From NCBI GenBank assembly GCA_030695205.1, contig JAUYTN010000015.1:1-64000 (forward strand): 64,000 nt of DNA. The letters are read 5' to 3'. The position numbers and the translations under genes were made by a program. The stretch's first letter is position 1, and each line of letters begins with the position of its first letter. Positions 29,711 to 39,356 of this stretch are shown in pieces. Under the pieces are notes generated by a model that worked only from the letters and a program-made list of their open reading frames with translations, did not search any database and was not told the DNA's origin. The stretch comes from Burkholderiaceae bacterium (lineage in GTDB: Bacteria > Pseudomonadota > Gammaproteobacteria > Burkholderiales > Burkholderiaceae_C).

Positions 29711-31057
29711 TCAGGCAAAGGTGTCGGCCATCAGTGCGTTGAACCAGGTGCCCATGTCGCGAAAGTCGCCACTGCTCCAGCCCACCGAGGCGGCCGAGGA
29801 CGCCGCTACCGCTTGCATGCTGGCGCTGGCCGCGTGGTACTGAAACACCCCGGTCAGCCACGACGCCTGCGTCATGGTGATGGTGGAGTAGCAGGCCGAG
29901 TTGGTCACTGGGGCCGGATCGGGGCTGCCACCGGCCAGCAGGCGAACAATGGCGTCGGCACACACCTTGGCTTCCTGGTTGGCAATGTGGCCTGCCTTGG
30001 GCTGGGTGGTGGCGCTGCTGTCCCCAATGATGTGCACCTTGCCTGCGCCCGAAACGGTGCTGGCGTAGCTCAGCACGTCCACCCCCGCAAACCGGCCCTC
30101 GGTGGCATTGGCCAGACCGTTGGCGGTGATGAGGCTGCCTGCCCGCTGGCGCGGAATCAGGTTGACCACATCGCCCCTGAACTGGCCTTGGGTGGTGTTC
30201 AGCGTCATGGCCACCGGGTCCACCTGCGTCACGTCGGCGTTGGTCACGTACTGAATCACGTTCGCGTGCAGGCCGTAGAACGCCTGGCTGAAATTGTCTT
30301 TTTCGGCGGTGAAGTCGGCATTGGAATCCAGCACCAGCAGTTTGCTGCCGGGCTTGTTGACCTTCATCCAGTCGGCCAGCAGGCAAGCGCGCTCGTAGGG
30401 GCCAGGCGGGCAGCGGTAGGGGACTTTCGGGATGGTCAAAATGGCCGTACCCCCGCTGGGCATGGCGGCCAGCTGGCTGGCCAGCAGGCTGGTCTGTGTG
30501 CCTGCTTTCCACGCATGGGGCATGCGGTCGGGCGTGCCCAGGCCGGGTACGGCATCAAATTCAATGCCGGGGGCCAGCACGATGCGGTCGGCGCTCAGCA
30601 CCTGGCCCGAGGCCAGCATGACCTTCACGCCCACGGGGTCAATGGCGGTCACGTCGCCCAGCACCACGTTGATGCCGTAACGGCTGCGCAGGGTGTCGTA
30701 GCCGTACACCAAGCTGGAGAGGCTGCGCTGGCCGCTCAACACCAGGCTGCTCATGATGCAGCTGGTGTAGCTGCTCTGGCGCTCGACCAGGGTCACATCG
30801 ATCATGTCGCCCCACAGGCGCAGGTACTTGGCTGCGGTGGCCCCGGCCATGCCGCCGCCGACCACAATCACGCGCGACTTGGCCGCCGTGCCGGGCGGAG
30901 TTCTGATCACTGGGTTGGTGGAGGTGGTCGGCGTGCCGCTGCTGGTGCCGTTGTTTTCTGTGTCGGTGTCGGTGCTGCCACCGCCGCCGCAGGCGCTGAG
31001 CCAGCCGGATGACAGGGCGAGGGTGCTGGCCTGGGCCAGGAAGTTGCGTCGTTGCAT
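29711..31057 (-). CDS. fccB: Flavocytochrome c sulfide dehydrogenase-type flavoprotein
   Basis: A 448-aa FAD protein. MQRRNFLAQAS is Tat-like and WLSACGGG is a lipobox. The FAD fold starts VIVVGGGMAGATAAKYL. Cys216 in PYRCPPGPYERAC and Cys389 in NSACYSTI match the redox pair of FCSD flavoproteins, which oxidise sulfide. A long Thr/Ser linker separates the lipobox from the FAD domain. The monoheme cytochrome gene lies 14 bp upstream on the same strand and should be its electron acceptor. Confidence 0.87.
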   Translation of the reverse strand: MQRRNFLAQASTLALSSGWLSACGGGGSTDTDTENNGTSSGTPTTSTNPVIRTPPGTAAKSRVIVVGGGMAGATAAKYLRLWGDMIDVTLVERQSSYTSCIMSSLVLSGQRSLSSLVYGYDTLRSRYGINVVLGDVTAIDPVGVKVMLASGQVLSADRIVLAPGIEFDAVPGLGTPDRMPHAWKAGTQTSLLASQLAAMPSGGTAILTIPKVPYRCPPGPYERACLLADWMKVNKPGSKLLVLDSNADFTAEKDNFSQAFYGLHANVIQYVTNADVTQVDPVAMTLNTTQGQFRGDVVNLIPRQRAGSLITANGLANATEGRFAGVDVLSYASTVSGAGKVHIIGDSSATTQPKAGHIANQEAKVCADAIVRLLAGGSPDPAPVTNSACYSTITMTQASWLTGVFQYHAASASMQAVAASSAASVGWSSGDFRDMGTWFNALMADTFA

Positions 31058-31071
31058 GGTGGACTCCAGGC

Positions 31072-31446
31072 TCAGCGTTGGGTGGACAGCCACTGCGAGA
31101 GGGCCTGCAACTGCGCGTCGGTGTAGCCCAGGGCGTGCTTGGCCATGATGCCGTTGCCCTCCTTGCCCGACTGGAACTCTTTCAAGTCGCCATAGATGTC
31201 GGCAGCCGACTTGCCCGCCAGGCGGTCAAAGCCGGGGCCATTGCCGTTGGTGCCGTGGCATTGGAAGCAGTTGGAGGCCAGCAACCGGCCATTGGGGATG
31301 GTGGATGTGGGGGTCTGGGCCTGCGCGCTGGCCAGGTTGAGCGTCAGGGTCAGTGCCAGCGTGAGTGTTGGGGCCGTAGCCAGGCGCAGGCGTGGGCCAA
31401 AAGGGTGTGGCGCAGCGCGTGCAGCGGTGCGAGCAATTGTGGTCAT
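31072..31446 (-). CDS. Monoheme cytochrome c partner of the FCSD-type flavoprotein
   Basis: A 124-aa class I cytochrome with a signal peptide (LNLASAQAQ), heme motif CFQCH (60-64) and a likely Met ligand in GIMAKHALGY. It resembles one half of the FccA or SorB-type cytochrome subunits. A GGAGG on the minus strand lies 8 bp before ATG 31446 and decides this start over two upstream ATGs. It is the first gene of the pair with the flavoprotein. Confidence 0.9.
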   Translation of the reverse strand: MTTIARTAARAAPHPFGPRLRLATAPTLTLALTLTLNLASAQAQTPTSTIPNGRLLASNCFQCHGTNGNGPGFDRLAGKSAADIYGDLKEFQSGKEGNGIMAKHALGYTDAQLQALSQWLSTQR

Positions 31447-31547
31447 GTGACATGCCTCCATCGGTAGGAAGCTGCACCAGCGCAACCCCCGATGGGGATT
31501 TCAACGGGCGGACATGAGGCCCGGCTTAAACCGAGCTGAGGCCTGGC

Positions 31548-32642
31548 TTAAACCGAACGCACTGGGTGGTCGGTTGCGGCTTCACGTGCGAACGTGACCA
31601 CATGGTCCACCTCCGCACGAATGCCTATCCACTCGCCCATGGCGTGGTCGTGGTGGCTGGGCACGTGGGTGAGCACGGTTTCGCCGGTGGCCAGGCGCAG
31701 GGTGTACAAAAACTCCGACCCCCGGAACGCCTTGCGCACAATTTGCGCCTTCACGGGTGAGGAGTCGTCGTGCACGATGTCGTCGGCTCGCAGCAGCACG
31801 TCGCATTGCCCATCGGGGTAGGCGCTGGGGAGTGGGCACCCGCCCACGTCCTGCAGGGCCCCCAGGGGGGTGTGCACCGTGGCACCGGTGGGCTCCATGC
31901 GGATGTGGGCGGGGGCAAACACACCGTGCCCGATGAATTCCGCCACAAACCGGGTGGCTGGCCTGTGGTAGAGGGCGTACGCGTCGTCCCACTGGTGCAG
32001 GTGGCCTTGTCGCATCACCCCGATCATGTCGCCCACGGCGAACGCCTCCAGCTGGTCGTGTGTGACCAGCAGCGCGGTCGCCCCAGCGGCTTTGAGGATG
32101 CCGCGCACCTCGTGGGCCAGGCGCTCGCGCAGGTCCACATCCAGGTTGGAAAAGGGCTCGTCCAGCAGCAGCAGGCGGGGCTGAGGCGCCAGCGCACGGG
32201 CCAGTGCCACCCGCTGCTGCTGACCGCCAGATAGCTCGTGGGCGTAGCGCGACTCGGTGCCGTCCAGGCCCACCAGCGCCAGCACCTCGGCCACCCGCTC
32301 GCTGCGCTGGCGCGGGGGCAGGTGGTGCAGGCCAAAACCGACGTTGCGGCCAATGTCCAGGTGCGGAAACAGCGCGTAGTCCTGGAACACCATGCCAATG
32401 CGCCGCTGCTCAGCGGGTACATGGGTGTGGGCATTGCTGACGGTTTCACGGGCAATAACGATGTCACCTGCGCTGACCCGTTCCAGCCCCGCTACCGCAC
32501 GCAGCAGCGTGGTTTTGCCGCAGCCCGATGGGCCGATCAGCACACCAATGTCCCCGGCTTTCAGGCCCAGGGTCACCCCATCCACCGCGGAGGTGGTGGC
32601 GCCGGGGTAGCGCACACCCAACTGTGAGACAGACAAAAACAT
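31548..32642 (-). CDS. fbpC: Iron(III) ABC transporter ATP-binding protein (FbpC type)
   Basis: A 364-aa ATPase. Walker A GPSGCGKTT, Q-loop FQDYALFPH, signature LSGGQQQR, Walker B LLLLDEP and switch VTHDQLEAF are intact. The C-terminal third is a regulatory TOBE-like domain, as in FbpC and related ferric transporters. The permease is at 33581 on the opposite strand, with a methyltransferase gene between. No FbpA-type binding protein lies beside them. Confidence 0.9.
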   Translation of the reverse strand: MFLSVSQLGVRYPGATTSAVDGVTLGLKAGDIGVLIGPSGCGKTTLLRAVAGLERVSAGDIVIARETVSNAHTHVPAEQRRIGMVFQDYALFPHLDIGRNVGFGLHHLPPRQRSERVAEVLALVGLDGTESRYAHELSGGQQQRVALARALAPQPRLLLLDEPFSNLDVDLRERLAHEVRGILKAAGATALLVTHDQLEAFAVGDMIGVMRQGHLHQWDDAYALYHRPATRFVAEFIGHGVFAPAHIRMEPTGATVHTPLGALQDVGGCPLPSAYPDGQCDVLLRADDIVHDDSSPVKAQIVRKAFRGSEFLYTLRLATGETVLTHVPSHHDHAMGEWIGIRAEVDHVVTFAREAATDHPVRSV

Positions 32643-32651
32643 GGCGCGATT

Positions 32652-33398
32652 CTAAAAGCCGGACCCTTGGGCAGCAGGGGTGACCGTGGGCGCAGTGGGG
32701 GCCGCTGCCAGGCGGTGGTAGGTCAGCAAGCGCCCCCGGTAGGCGGTGTGGCTGGCAGAAGCCAGCCGGTCCAGCCGCAGCTCGGTCAGCTCAAACCCGT
32801 GGCCCTCCATGCGCCGGTTGAAGGCGGTGCGGTTGCTGCGGTGGGGGTCCACGATCCAGACTTCGGCGGTGGCTGCGGCGTGGCGCTGAATAAACCGCGC
32901 CAGGCCCCCGCTGTCGTCGCGCTCGTAGAGCACATCGCTGCCCATGATCACGTCAAACCGACCGCTCACTGCGGCGCAGGGGCCTTCGGGGTGTGGGCCT
33001 TGCCCGCCCTCTCCCCAGTGGCCGTGGCGGTACTTCATGTCGGGTAGCCCGTTCAGGCGCAGGTTTTCACGGATGAACTCGGCCGCGAGGGGGTGGCAAT
33101 CGCTGGCCGTCATGTTGCAGCCTCGGCGGTGGCCCACCAGGCTGGCCAGGCCCAGGCCACAGCCAATTTCCAAAAACCGCTGACCCTGTACCAAGGGGTG
33201 GCTGGCCATGTGGGCGGCCAGTTCCTGGCCGGACGGCCACAGCAGCCCAAACAGTGGCCAGGTGGCTGCCGAAATGCCCAGCGCAGCCGCCACACCCAGG
33301 GGGTCGGCAAACTGCTGGTGGTCTTTCAGGGAGCGGATGGCGAGGTTGTTCACCCCCGCGATGGCGATGCTCTCGTGCTTGGTGAGGTAGCCGGGCAT
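32652..33398 (-). CDS. SAM-dependent methyltransferase, lysine/NNMT-like fold
   Basis: A 248-aa class I methyltransferase. Motif I is FLEIGCGLGLASLVGHRRG, with the acidic residue in MTASDCHPLA, and VIMGSDVLYERDD is the post-motif IV region, typical of the METTL/EEF1A-lysine methyltransferase-like group in bacteria. The substrate is unknown. It ends 9 bp before fbpC begins on the same strand, so it may be co-transcribed with it. ATG 33398 gives MPGYLTKHES; the open frame extends upstream without family match. Confidence 0.8.
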   Translation of the reverse strand: MPGYLTKHESIAIAGVNNLAIRSLKDHQQFADPLGVAAALGISAATWPLFGLLWPSGQELAAHMASHPLVQGQRFLEIGCGLGLASLVGHRRGCNMTASDCHPLAAEFIRENLRLNGLPDMKYRHGHWGEGGQGPHPEGPCAAVSGRFDVIMGSDVLYERDDSGGLARFIQRHAAATAEVWIVDPHRSNRTAFNRRMEGHGFELTELRLDRLASASHTAYRGRLLTYHRLAAAPTAPTVTPAAQGSGF

Positions 33399-33522
33399 GG
33401 CGGAGGGGCGCTGGCACGTGAGTCGGTGCCGGGCAGTGTTGGTCAGGGGTCGAGTATGGGCCAAGGCCAGACGCGGGGGCCGGTGGCAAGGGCTTGTGCC
33501 ACAAGGCGTGTGTGGGTGGATG

Positions 33523-33546
33523 CGTACAATTCTCATTGACAGGCCA
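33523..33546 (+). promoter_or_regulatory. Possible Fur-box-like sequence upstream of fbpB
   Basis: The stretch TGCGTACAATTCTCATTGAC about 40 bp before fbpB contains ATTCTCATT, a common right half of Fur boxes. The left half matches poorly, so only about 9 of 14 core positions fit. FbpBC-type iron uptake is usually Fur-controlled. This is a weak candidate supported mainly by context. Confidence 0.35.
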
Positions 33547-33580
33547 CTCGCTCTCCAACTCCCCTTTCCCCCCACCACCC

Positions 33581-35203
33581 ATGTCGCGCTGGCCTTTGTT
33601 GCTGTTGTTGGGCCTGTTGGCCACGGTGCTGACCCTTCCTGTGGTGTCGCTGGCGGTGTCGTGGCTGCAGTGGAATGCCGACAGCGCCCAGGTGCTGGGC
33701 GAAATGTCGCGCACGGTGCTGCCCGAATACGCACTCACCTCGCTGTGGCTGTGTGTGGTGGTGGCGCTGGGGGTAGCGCTGGTGGGCCTGGGCACCGCAT
33801 GTGCGGTGACGCTGTTTGACTTCCGTGGCCGCCGCACCCTGGAGTGGGCCTTGCTGCTGCCGCTGGCCATGCCTGCGTATGTGGTGGCCTATGCCTACAC
33901 CGACTTTTTGCAGTTTTCCGGCCCCTTGCAGGTGGGTTTGCGGGAGGCGTTCGGTTGGCAAGGCCGGGTGTTTCCCGAAATTCGCAACACCGCTGGGGCC
34001 GCCTGGGTGTTCACGTTTTCGCTCTACCCCTATGTGTACCTGCTGGCTCGCACCGCACTGAGCGAGCGCGCCAGCCAGCTGATGGAGGCGGCCCGCTTGC
34101 TGGGGGCCCCGCTGTCGCGCCGCATCCGGCAGGTGGCCTTGCCGCTGGCCCGCCCGGCGGTGGCCGCTGGTGTGGCACTGGCCCTCATGGAGACCCTGGC
34201 CGACTTCGGGGTGGCCAGCTACTTCGGCATCCAGACCTTCACAGCGGGTGTGTACAAGGCCTGGCTGGTCATGGACAACCGGCTGGCCGCTGCCCAGCTG
34301 GCCACGGTGCTGCTGCTGGTGGTGGCGGTGCTGCTGTGGCTGGAGCAGGGTGCGCAGCGGCGCATGCGGTTTGCGGTGTCCAAAGGTGGGCGCACTGGCG
34401 GGGCCGAGGCGGCGCCGGTGGTGCTCACCGGGCGGCGCGCCCTGTGGGCACAGCTGGTGTGTGGTGCGCCGGTGCTGTTGGGGTTTGTGTTGCCGGTGCT
34501 GTTCATGCTGCGCCCCTTGGTGGGTGGGTGGGATGAACTCAACTGGACGCCTTTTCTGGGCTGGGCGCGCAACAGCCTGTCGCTGGCTGGCCTGAGTGCG
34601 GCGCTGGCAGTCGCACTCGCCCTGGCCCTGGCCCTTGCTGTGCGCGTCAACCCTGGGCGGGGGCCGCTGGCGCGCTTCAGCCGTGGGGTGTCTCAGGTGG
34701 TGGCGCTGGGCTATGCCGTGCCGGGCGCGGTGGTGGTGGTAGGGCTGCTGTTGCCGGTGGGCTGGTGGCAGGCGGTGGCCCCCGATACCTCGGTGGGCTA
34801 CTGGATCACGGCCACGGTGCTGGGGCTGGTGTGGGCCTATATGGTCCGGTTTGTGGCCGTGGCCTTGCAGTCGGTGCACAGCGGCTATGCGCGCATTCCC
34901 ACCAGTCTGGACGAGTCGGCGCGCATGCTGGGCACCACTGGCTGGGGGCTGGCCTGGCGGGTGCACTGGCCACTGCTGCGCCGCTCCACGGCGGCGGCGG
35001 CGCTGCTGGTGTTTGTGGATGTGATGAAGGAGCTGCCCGCCACCCTGGTGCTGCGCCCCTTCAACAGCGACACCCTGGCGGTGATGACCTACCAGCTCGC
35101 CCGCGACGAGCGCCTGGGTGAGGCCGCCTTGCCCGCGCTGGCGCTGGTGGCGGTGGGTTTGCTGCCTGTGATCCTGCTCAGCCGCACCCTGCGCTCGCGC
35201 TAG
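33581..35203 (+). CDS. fbpB: Iron(III) ABC transporter permease (FbpB type)
   Basis: A 540-aa inner-membrane permease made of two fused halves, each with about six membrane helices and an EAA loop: LMEAARLLGAPLSRRIRQV (first half) and LDESARMLGTTGWGLAWRV (second half). This arrangement is typical of FbpB/SfuB. ATG 33581 follows TTTCCCCCCACCACCC with no clear Shine-Dalgarno. It is divergent from the methyltransferase and fbpC. A Fur-box-like half-site lies about 40 bp upstream. Confidence 0.9.
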   Translation: MSRWPLLLLLGLLATVLTLPVVSLAVSWLQWNADSAQVLGEMSRTVLPEYALTSLWLCVVVALGVALVGLGTACAVTLFDFRGRRTLEWALLLPLAMPAYVVAYAYTDFLQFSGPLQVGLREAFGWQGRVFPEIRNTAGAAWVFTFSLYPYVYLLARTALSERASQLMEAARLLGAPLSRRIRQVALPLARPAVAAGVALALMETLADFGVASYFGIQTFTAGVYKAWLVMDNRLAAAQLATVLLLVVAVLLWLEQGAQRRMRFAVSKGGRTGGAEAAPVVLTGRRALWAQLVCGAPVLLGFVLPVLFMLRPLVGGWDELNWTPFLGWARNSLSLAGLSAALAVALALALALAVRVNPGRGPLARFSRGVSQVVALGYAVPGAVVVVGLLLPVGWWQAVAPDTSVGYWITATVLGLVWAYMVRFVAVALQSVHSGYARIPTSLDESARMLGTTGWGLAWRVHWPLLRRSTAAAALLVFVDVMKELPATLVLRPFNSDTLAVMTYQLARDERLGEAALPALALVAVGLLPVILLSRTLRSR

Positions 35204-35401
35204 CAGCGAGCTCGGAGACGTCGGTCCACGCCCGTGGCCCGGTTCTGTCGGGTTCTTTCGGCTTGGGCTGGGGGTATTCAGCCGCGCTCCTATGATCGAC
35301 ACCTTTGCCGACCGCCCGCTGTGGCGATGCCCGGCTGGGCTGGCGGACAGGCTGCCAGCGGTCGTGTGTGGTTGGTGTGGCGTGGAACATTGGAGCAATG
35401 G

Positions 35402-35878
35402 ATGATCAGCAAGCGTTGGGGTATGCAGGTGGGGCTGGTGGTGGCGGTGGCATTGGGCGTGTCGGCCTGCAGCGGTGAGCCGCCCGATACCCACCCCGAT
35501 CAGCCCGTGACCAAGCGGCGCGCGGTGTTCAAGGAGATGGTGCAGACCCTGGAGCCCATGGGCATGGTTGCCCGTGGCCGCAAGGACTACCAGGCTGCCG
35601 AGTTTTTGGCCAGTGCGGTGGCGCTGGAGCAGCTGGCCAGCAAGCCCTGGGCGTACTTCACGGCAGACAGCAACTACCCGCCCACCAAGGCCAAGCCTGC
35701 GGTGTGGGACAAGCCGGGCGAGTTCAAAGAGGCGCAGCAGTCGTTCGAGGTGCAGGTGGCCGCCCTGGTGCAAGCGGCCAAGGGCACAGACCTCGACGCC
35801 ATCAAGGCCAGCGTGAGCCAGGTGCAGCAAAGTTGCAAGGCCTGCCACGACAGCTTCCGCAAGGTAGAGGCTAATTGA
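35402..35878 (+). CDS. Cytochrome c'-type (c556) lipoprotein
   Basis: A 158-aa protein with lipobox GVSACSG (Cys23) and a C-terminal heme motif CKACH (145-149), the position typical of the four-helix cytochrome c'/c556 class. Helical body with WDKPGEFKEAQQSFEVQVAALV and SQVQQSCKACHDSFR. It should sit on the periplasmic side. GGAG lies 6 bp before ATG 35402. The stop TGA is the first codon of an intergenic repeat. Confidence 0.9.
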   Translation: MISKRWGMQVGLVVAVALGVSACSGEPPDTHPDQPVTKRRAVFKEMVQTLEPMGMVARGRKDYQAAEFLASAVALEQLASKPWAYFTADSNYPPTKAKPAVWDKPGEFKEAQQSFEVQVAALVQAAKGTDLDAIKASVSQVQQSCKACHDSFRKVEAN

Positions 35879-35930
35879 TAGCTAACTATCTATATAAATC
35901 AAGCGTAAAAGCCGTTTTTAATTGATATTT
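35876..35930 (+). repeat. AT-rich intergenic repeat, copy 5
   Basis: Starts TGATAGCTAACTATCTATAT, then ATCAAGCGTAAAAGCCG and a TTTTT run. It is the copy closest to the apparent consensus. It supplies the cytochrome stop codon and ends about 9 bp before the ABC ATPase start. Confidence 0.72.
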
Positions 35931-35938
35931 TTGCACCC

Positions 35939-36604
35939 ATGCTGCACGCCCACCAGCTGGCCAAGTCGTTTGCAGATGCGCCCCTGTTTGCCGGGGTGGA
36001 CTTGTCGGTAGCCTCGGGCGAGGTGGTGGCGGTGCTGGGCGAGTCGGGCATGGGCAAGTCCACCCTGCTCAATGCGCTGGCGGGGCTGGAGCCACTGGAA
36101 GGCGGGCGGGTGGTGGTCGGCAGCACCGACGTCACCGCGCTGGATGAGGCTGCCTGCGCCCGCTGGCGGCGCACGCAACTGGGCTTTGTGTTCCAGGCAT
36201 TCCATGTGCTGCCGCACCTGAACGTGGCACAGAACGTGGCGTTGCCGCTGCTGCTGGCCAACCGCCTCGACCCACCGCGGGTGAATGAGGTGCTGGCGCA
36301 AGTGGGCCTGCAAGGGCTGGGTGAGCGCATGCCGCGCACCCTCTCGGGCGGGCAGTTGCAGCGGGTGGCCATTGCCCGTGCGCTGGTGCACACGCCCCCG
36401 CTGGTCCTGGCTGATGAACCCACGGGCAACCTCGACCCCACCACCGGTGCCGCCATCATTGACCTGTTGCTGGGCCAGGCGCGCGCGCACGGCGCGGCGG
36501 TGGTGTTGGTGACGCACTCGGTGGCCGCTGCCCGCCGGGCCGACCGCACCCTGCGCCTCACCCCCACCGGCCTGGTGCCCGAGCCAGTGGCGGCGGGTGG
36601 CTGA
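35939..36604 (+). CDS. ABC exporter ATP-binding protein (LolD/MacB-type)
   Basis: A 221-aa ATPase. Walker [12 protein letters not shown]-loop [12 protein letters not shown], signature LSGGQLQR, Walker B LVLADEP followed by TGNLD, the block typical of LolD/MacB-type ATPases. With the FtsX-type permease and AttH-type gene it forms a module of the att/SalXY kind. Its 3' end overlaps the permease start by 8 bp if GTG 36597 is used. A repeat immediately precedes it. Confidence 0.93.
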   Translation: MLHAHQLAKSFADAPLFAGVDLSVASGEVVAVLGESGMGKSTLLNALAGLEPLEGGRVVVGSTDVTALDEAACARWRRTQLGFVFQAFHVLPHLNVAQNVALPLLLANRLDPPRVNEVLAQVGLQGLGERMPRTLSGGQLQRVAIARALVHTPPLVLADEPTGNLDPTTGAAIIDLLLGQARAHGAAVVLVTHSVAAARRADRTLRLTPTGLVPEPVAAGG

Positions 36605-39356
36605 TGGCCATGCCAGCCCGCAGCCCATGCCACCGCTGACCCGCCCGGCCAACCGGTCTGCCAGCCTTTCCGTTGCTTGGTTTTCCAACCGGGTGGTCGA
36701 TGCCCGGTTGCTGTGGCAACTGCTGCGTGCCGTCAGCCTGCCCGAGTGGCGCGCCCACCTGTGGCGGCAGTCGGCGGCTTGGGTGGCTGTGGCGCTGGGG
36801 GTGGCCATGGGGCTGTCGGTGCACCTCGTCAACGAGGCAGCGCTGCAAGAGTTTGGCTCGGCCGTGCGCGCGGCCAATGGCCAGCCCGATGCCTCGCTGC
36901 GCTGCGAACCCGCCTGCGCCGACGACGTGTTTGCCGCATTGGCCCAGTTGCCGCAGGTGCGCAGCGCCCACCCGGTGGTGGCGTTCAGCAGCTACCTGCC
37001 GGGGCGCAACGGCCAGCGCGTGGCGGTGCAGGTGCTGGGGGTGGACGGGCTCACCGTGGCGGCAGTTGCCCCCACGCTGCTGCCCCGTGCGGCGTCTGGC
37101 CAGGAGCGGCTGGCCTTGCTCGGTGCCGACTCGGTGTTTGCCAACCCCGCTGCCCTGGCCCAGACGGGCGCCCAGCCTGGCGATACCTTGCACCTCCAGC
37201 AGGGCGTGGGCACCACCGCGTGGACGCTGGCTGGCCAGGTGGGTGCCGGTGGCGGCCCACTGCTGGTGGTGGACATTGCGGCGGCGCAGCAGCGGCTGGG
37301 CATGCAGGGCCAGCTCAGCCGCGTCGATGTGCGGCTGGCCCCCGGTGCCACCGTGGCCCAGGTGCGCACCGCACTGGGCGACCAGTGGCCTGCCACCGGC
37401 CGGTGGCACGCGCCCGAGGACGAAGAGCAGGCGGCCACGGCCTTGTCGCGGGCCTACCGCGTCAACCTGACGGTGCTGGCGCTGGTGGCGCTGTTTGTGG
37501 GCACGTTCCTGGTGTTTTCGGTCATGGCCTTGTCGGTGGCGCAGCGCATGCCGCAGTTCGCGCTGCTGGGGGTGCTCGGGCTGCCCGCCGCCCAGCGGCG
37601 CGCCTGGGTGCTGGCCGAGTCGGGCCTGACGGGCGTGTGGGGTGCCAGTGTGGGGGTGGCGCTGGGCGTGGCGCTGGCCCAGGTGGCGCTGCGCTGGCTG
37701 TCGGGCGACCTGGGTGCGGGCTACTTCGCCGGGGTGTCGCCGCAGTTGCACCTCAGCGCACCGGCGTTGCTGGGTTTTTGGGCGCTGGGGGTGCTGGCGG
37801 CGCTGGCCGGAGGCTGGTTGCCCGCCCGCCAGGTGGAGGCGCTTGCTCCCGCGCAGGCGCTCAAAGGCTTGGGCGGCGTGCAGGCCACCGCATTGCACCC
37901 GGCGGTGTCGCCCGGCTTGCTGGTGCTGGGTGTGGTGTTGGCCCAGATGCCTCCCGTGCAGGGGCTGCCGGTGGCGGCGTATGCCGCAGTGGCCTGCCTG
38001 CTGCTGGGCGGCGTGGCGGGTGTGCCCTGGGTGGTGGCTGGCTTGTTGCGTTGGGCCGGAGAGCCCACGCGCGCGACCTGGCTGCTGGCGCTGGCGCGCG
38101 CGCGCCACGAACGTGCGGCCGCCACGGTGGCGGTGGCCGGTGTGGTGGCCAGCCTCAGCCTGGCGGTGGCGCTGACCGTGATGGTCTCCAGCTTTCGGGA
38201 AGGCGTGACGCAGTGGCTGGACCAGGTGCTCCCGGCCGACCTGTATGCCCGAACGGCCACCCGCAGCGTGGCCAGCGACGGGGCCTACCTGCCCCCCGGC
38301 CTGGCCGAGCAAGCCGCCCGGCTGCCGGGTATGCTGCGCGCCGAGGCCTCGCGCCTGCGCAGCCTGTCTTGGGCACCCGGCCTGCCCCCGGTGACGCTGG
38401 TGGCCCGCCCCCTGGCCGACCCCGCCCGCCAGTTGCCGCTGGTGGGCACGGTGTGGCAGGGGCCGGTGCCACCGGGTTTACCCGCCGATGTGCCGCAGGT
38501 GTACGTGAGCGAGGCCATGGTGGCGCTGTACCAGGCCCAGCCTGGAACGGTGCTGCGCCTGCCCCTGGCGCAGAGCGGCGGCGCAGAGGGCCGATCTGCA
38601 CAGTCGTCCACACAGTCATCGGCGCAACCATCCTCGCAGCTGTCCGCGCAATCATCGGCACAGCCATCTGAACAGGCACCCGTGCCGGCGCTGGTTCCGG
38701 TGCTGGTGCGGGGGGTTTGGCGTGACTACGCCCGCCAGTTCGGCACGGTGGTGATGGATGCCCGCGACTACGTGGCCCTGACGGGCGACAGCCGCACCAA
38801 CGACCTGGCCCTGTGGCTGGCCCCCGGCGCGCGGGTGGCCGATGTGCAGGCTGGGTTGCGCACCCTGGTGGGTGAGGGTGGTGCCGGGTTGATGGAGTTT
38901 GCCGTACCCGCCGAGATCCGTGCCGTGACACTGCGCATTTTTGACCGCAGCTTTGCTGTCACCCACTATTTGCAGGTGCTGGCCATTGCCATTGGGCTGT
39001 TTGGCATCGTGGCCAGTTTTTCGGCGCAGGTGCTGGCGCGGCGGCGGGAGTTTGGCCTGCTTGCCCACCTGGGGTTTGGGCGGGCGCAGGTGCGCACCCT
39101 GGTGGCCGCCGAGGGCGCAGCCTGGACGGCGGCAGGCGTGGTGCTGGGCGTGGCACTGGGCCTGGCGGTGGCGGCGGTGCTGGTGTATGTGGTCAACCCG
39201 CAGAGCTTTCACTGGAGCATGGCGCTGGTGGTTCCGTGGGGGCGGCTGCTGGCGCTGTGCGCCGCTGTGTTGCTGGCGGCCACCCTGGCCGCCGGGCTGA
39301 GCGCCCGAAAGGCCGTGTCGGTGCAGGCCGTGCGCGCCGTTAAGGAAGATTGGTGA
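36597..39356 (+). CDS. Large FtsX/MacB-family ABC permease
   Basis: A 919-aa permease of the two-FtsX-domain type. Membrane segments are about 60-80 and three each in 280-460 and 780-910, with MacB-like periplasmic domains between. A Ser/Gln-rich linker (668-692) is low complexity. FtsX signature-like [17 protein letters not shown] lies near the C-terminus. GTG 36597 overlaps the ATPase stop; ATG 36627 is an alternative without a better ribosome site. Such permeases with LolD-type ATPases and AttH-type proteins are thought to handle lipoproteins or lipids; the substrate is inferred. Confidence 0.88.
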   Translation: MADGHASPQPMPPLTRPANRSASLSVAWFSNRVVDARLLWQLLRAVSLPEWRAHLWRQSAAWVAVALGVAMGLSVHLVNEAALQEFGSAVRAANGQPDASLRCEPACADDVFAALAQLPQVRSAHPVVAFSSYLPGRNGQRVAVQVLGVDGLTVAAVAPTLLPRAASGQERLALLGADSVFANPAALAQTGAQPGDTLHLQQGVGTTAWTLAGQVGAGGGPLLVVDIAAAQQRLGMQGQLSRVDVRLAPGATVAQVRTALGDQWPATGRWHAPEDEEQAATALSRAYRVNLTVLALVALFVGTFLVFSVMALSVAQRMPQFALLGVLGLPAAQRRAWVLAESGLTGVWGASVGVALGVALAQVALRWLSGDLGAGYFAGVSPQLHLSAPALLGFWALGVLAALAGGWLPARQVEALAPAQALKGLGGVQATALHPAVSPGLLVLGVVLAQMPPVQGLPVAAYAAVACLLLGGVAGVPWVVAGLLRWAGEPTRATWLLALARARHERAAATVAVAGVVASLSLAVALTVMVSSFREGVTQWLDQVLPADLYARTATRSVASDGAYLPPGLAEQAARLPGMLRAEASRLRSLSWAPGLPPVTLVARPLADPARQLPLVGTVWQGPVPPGLPADVPQVYVSEAMVALYQAQPGTVLRLPLAQSGGAEGRSAQSSTQSSAQPSSQLSAQSSAQPSEQAPVPALVPVLVRGVWRDYARQFGTVVMDARDYVALTGDSRTNDLALWLAPGARVADVQAGLRTLVGEGGAGLMEFAVPAEIRAVTLRIFDRSFAVTHYLQVLAIAIGLFGIVASFSAQVLARRREFGLLAHLGFGRAQVRTLVAAEGAAWTAAGVVLGVALGLAVAAVLVYVVNPQSFHWSMALVVPWGRLLALCAAVLLAATLAAGLSARKAVSVQAVRAVKEDW
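38601..38672 (+). repeat. Degenerate 12-bp tandem repeat encoding Gln-Ser-rich linker
   Basis: Six imperfect 12-bp units, each beginning CAG or CAA, encode [20 protein letters not shown] and QPSE inside the FtsX-type permease. The unit keeps frame. It probably makes a flexible linker in a periplasmic domain. Confidence 0.85.

Noticed and set aside
33533..35848. 771-codon minus-strand open frame
   Set aside because: Antisense to fbpB and spans gene boundaries; Gln/His-rich shadow composition.
36677..38671. 664-codon plus-strand open frame
   Set aside because: Gly/Arg/Ala-rich shadow of the FtsX-type permease.
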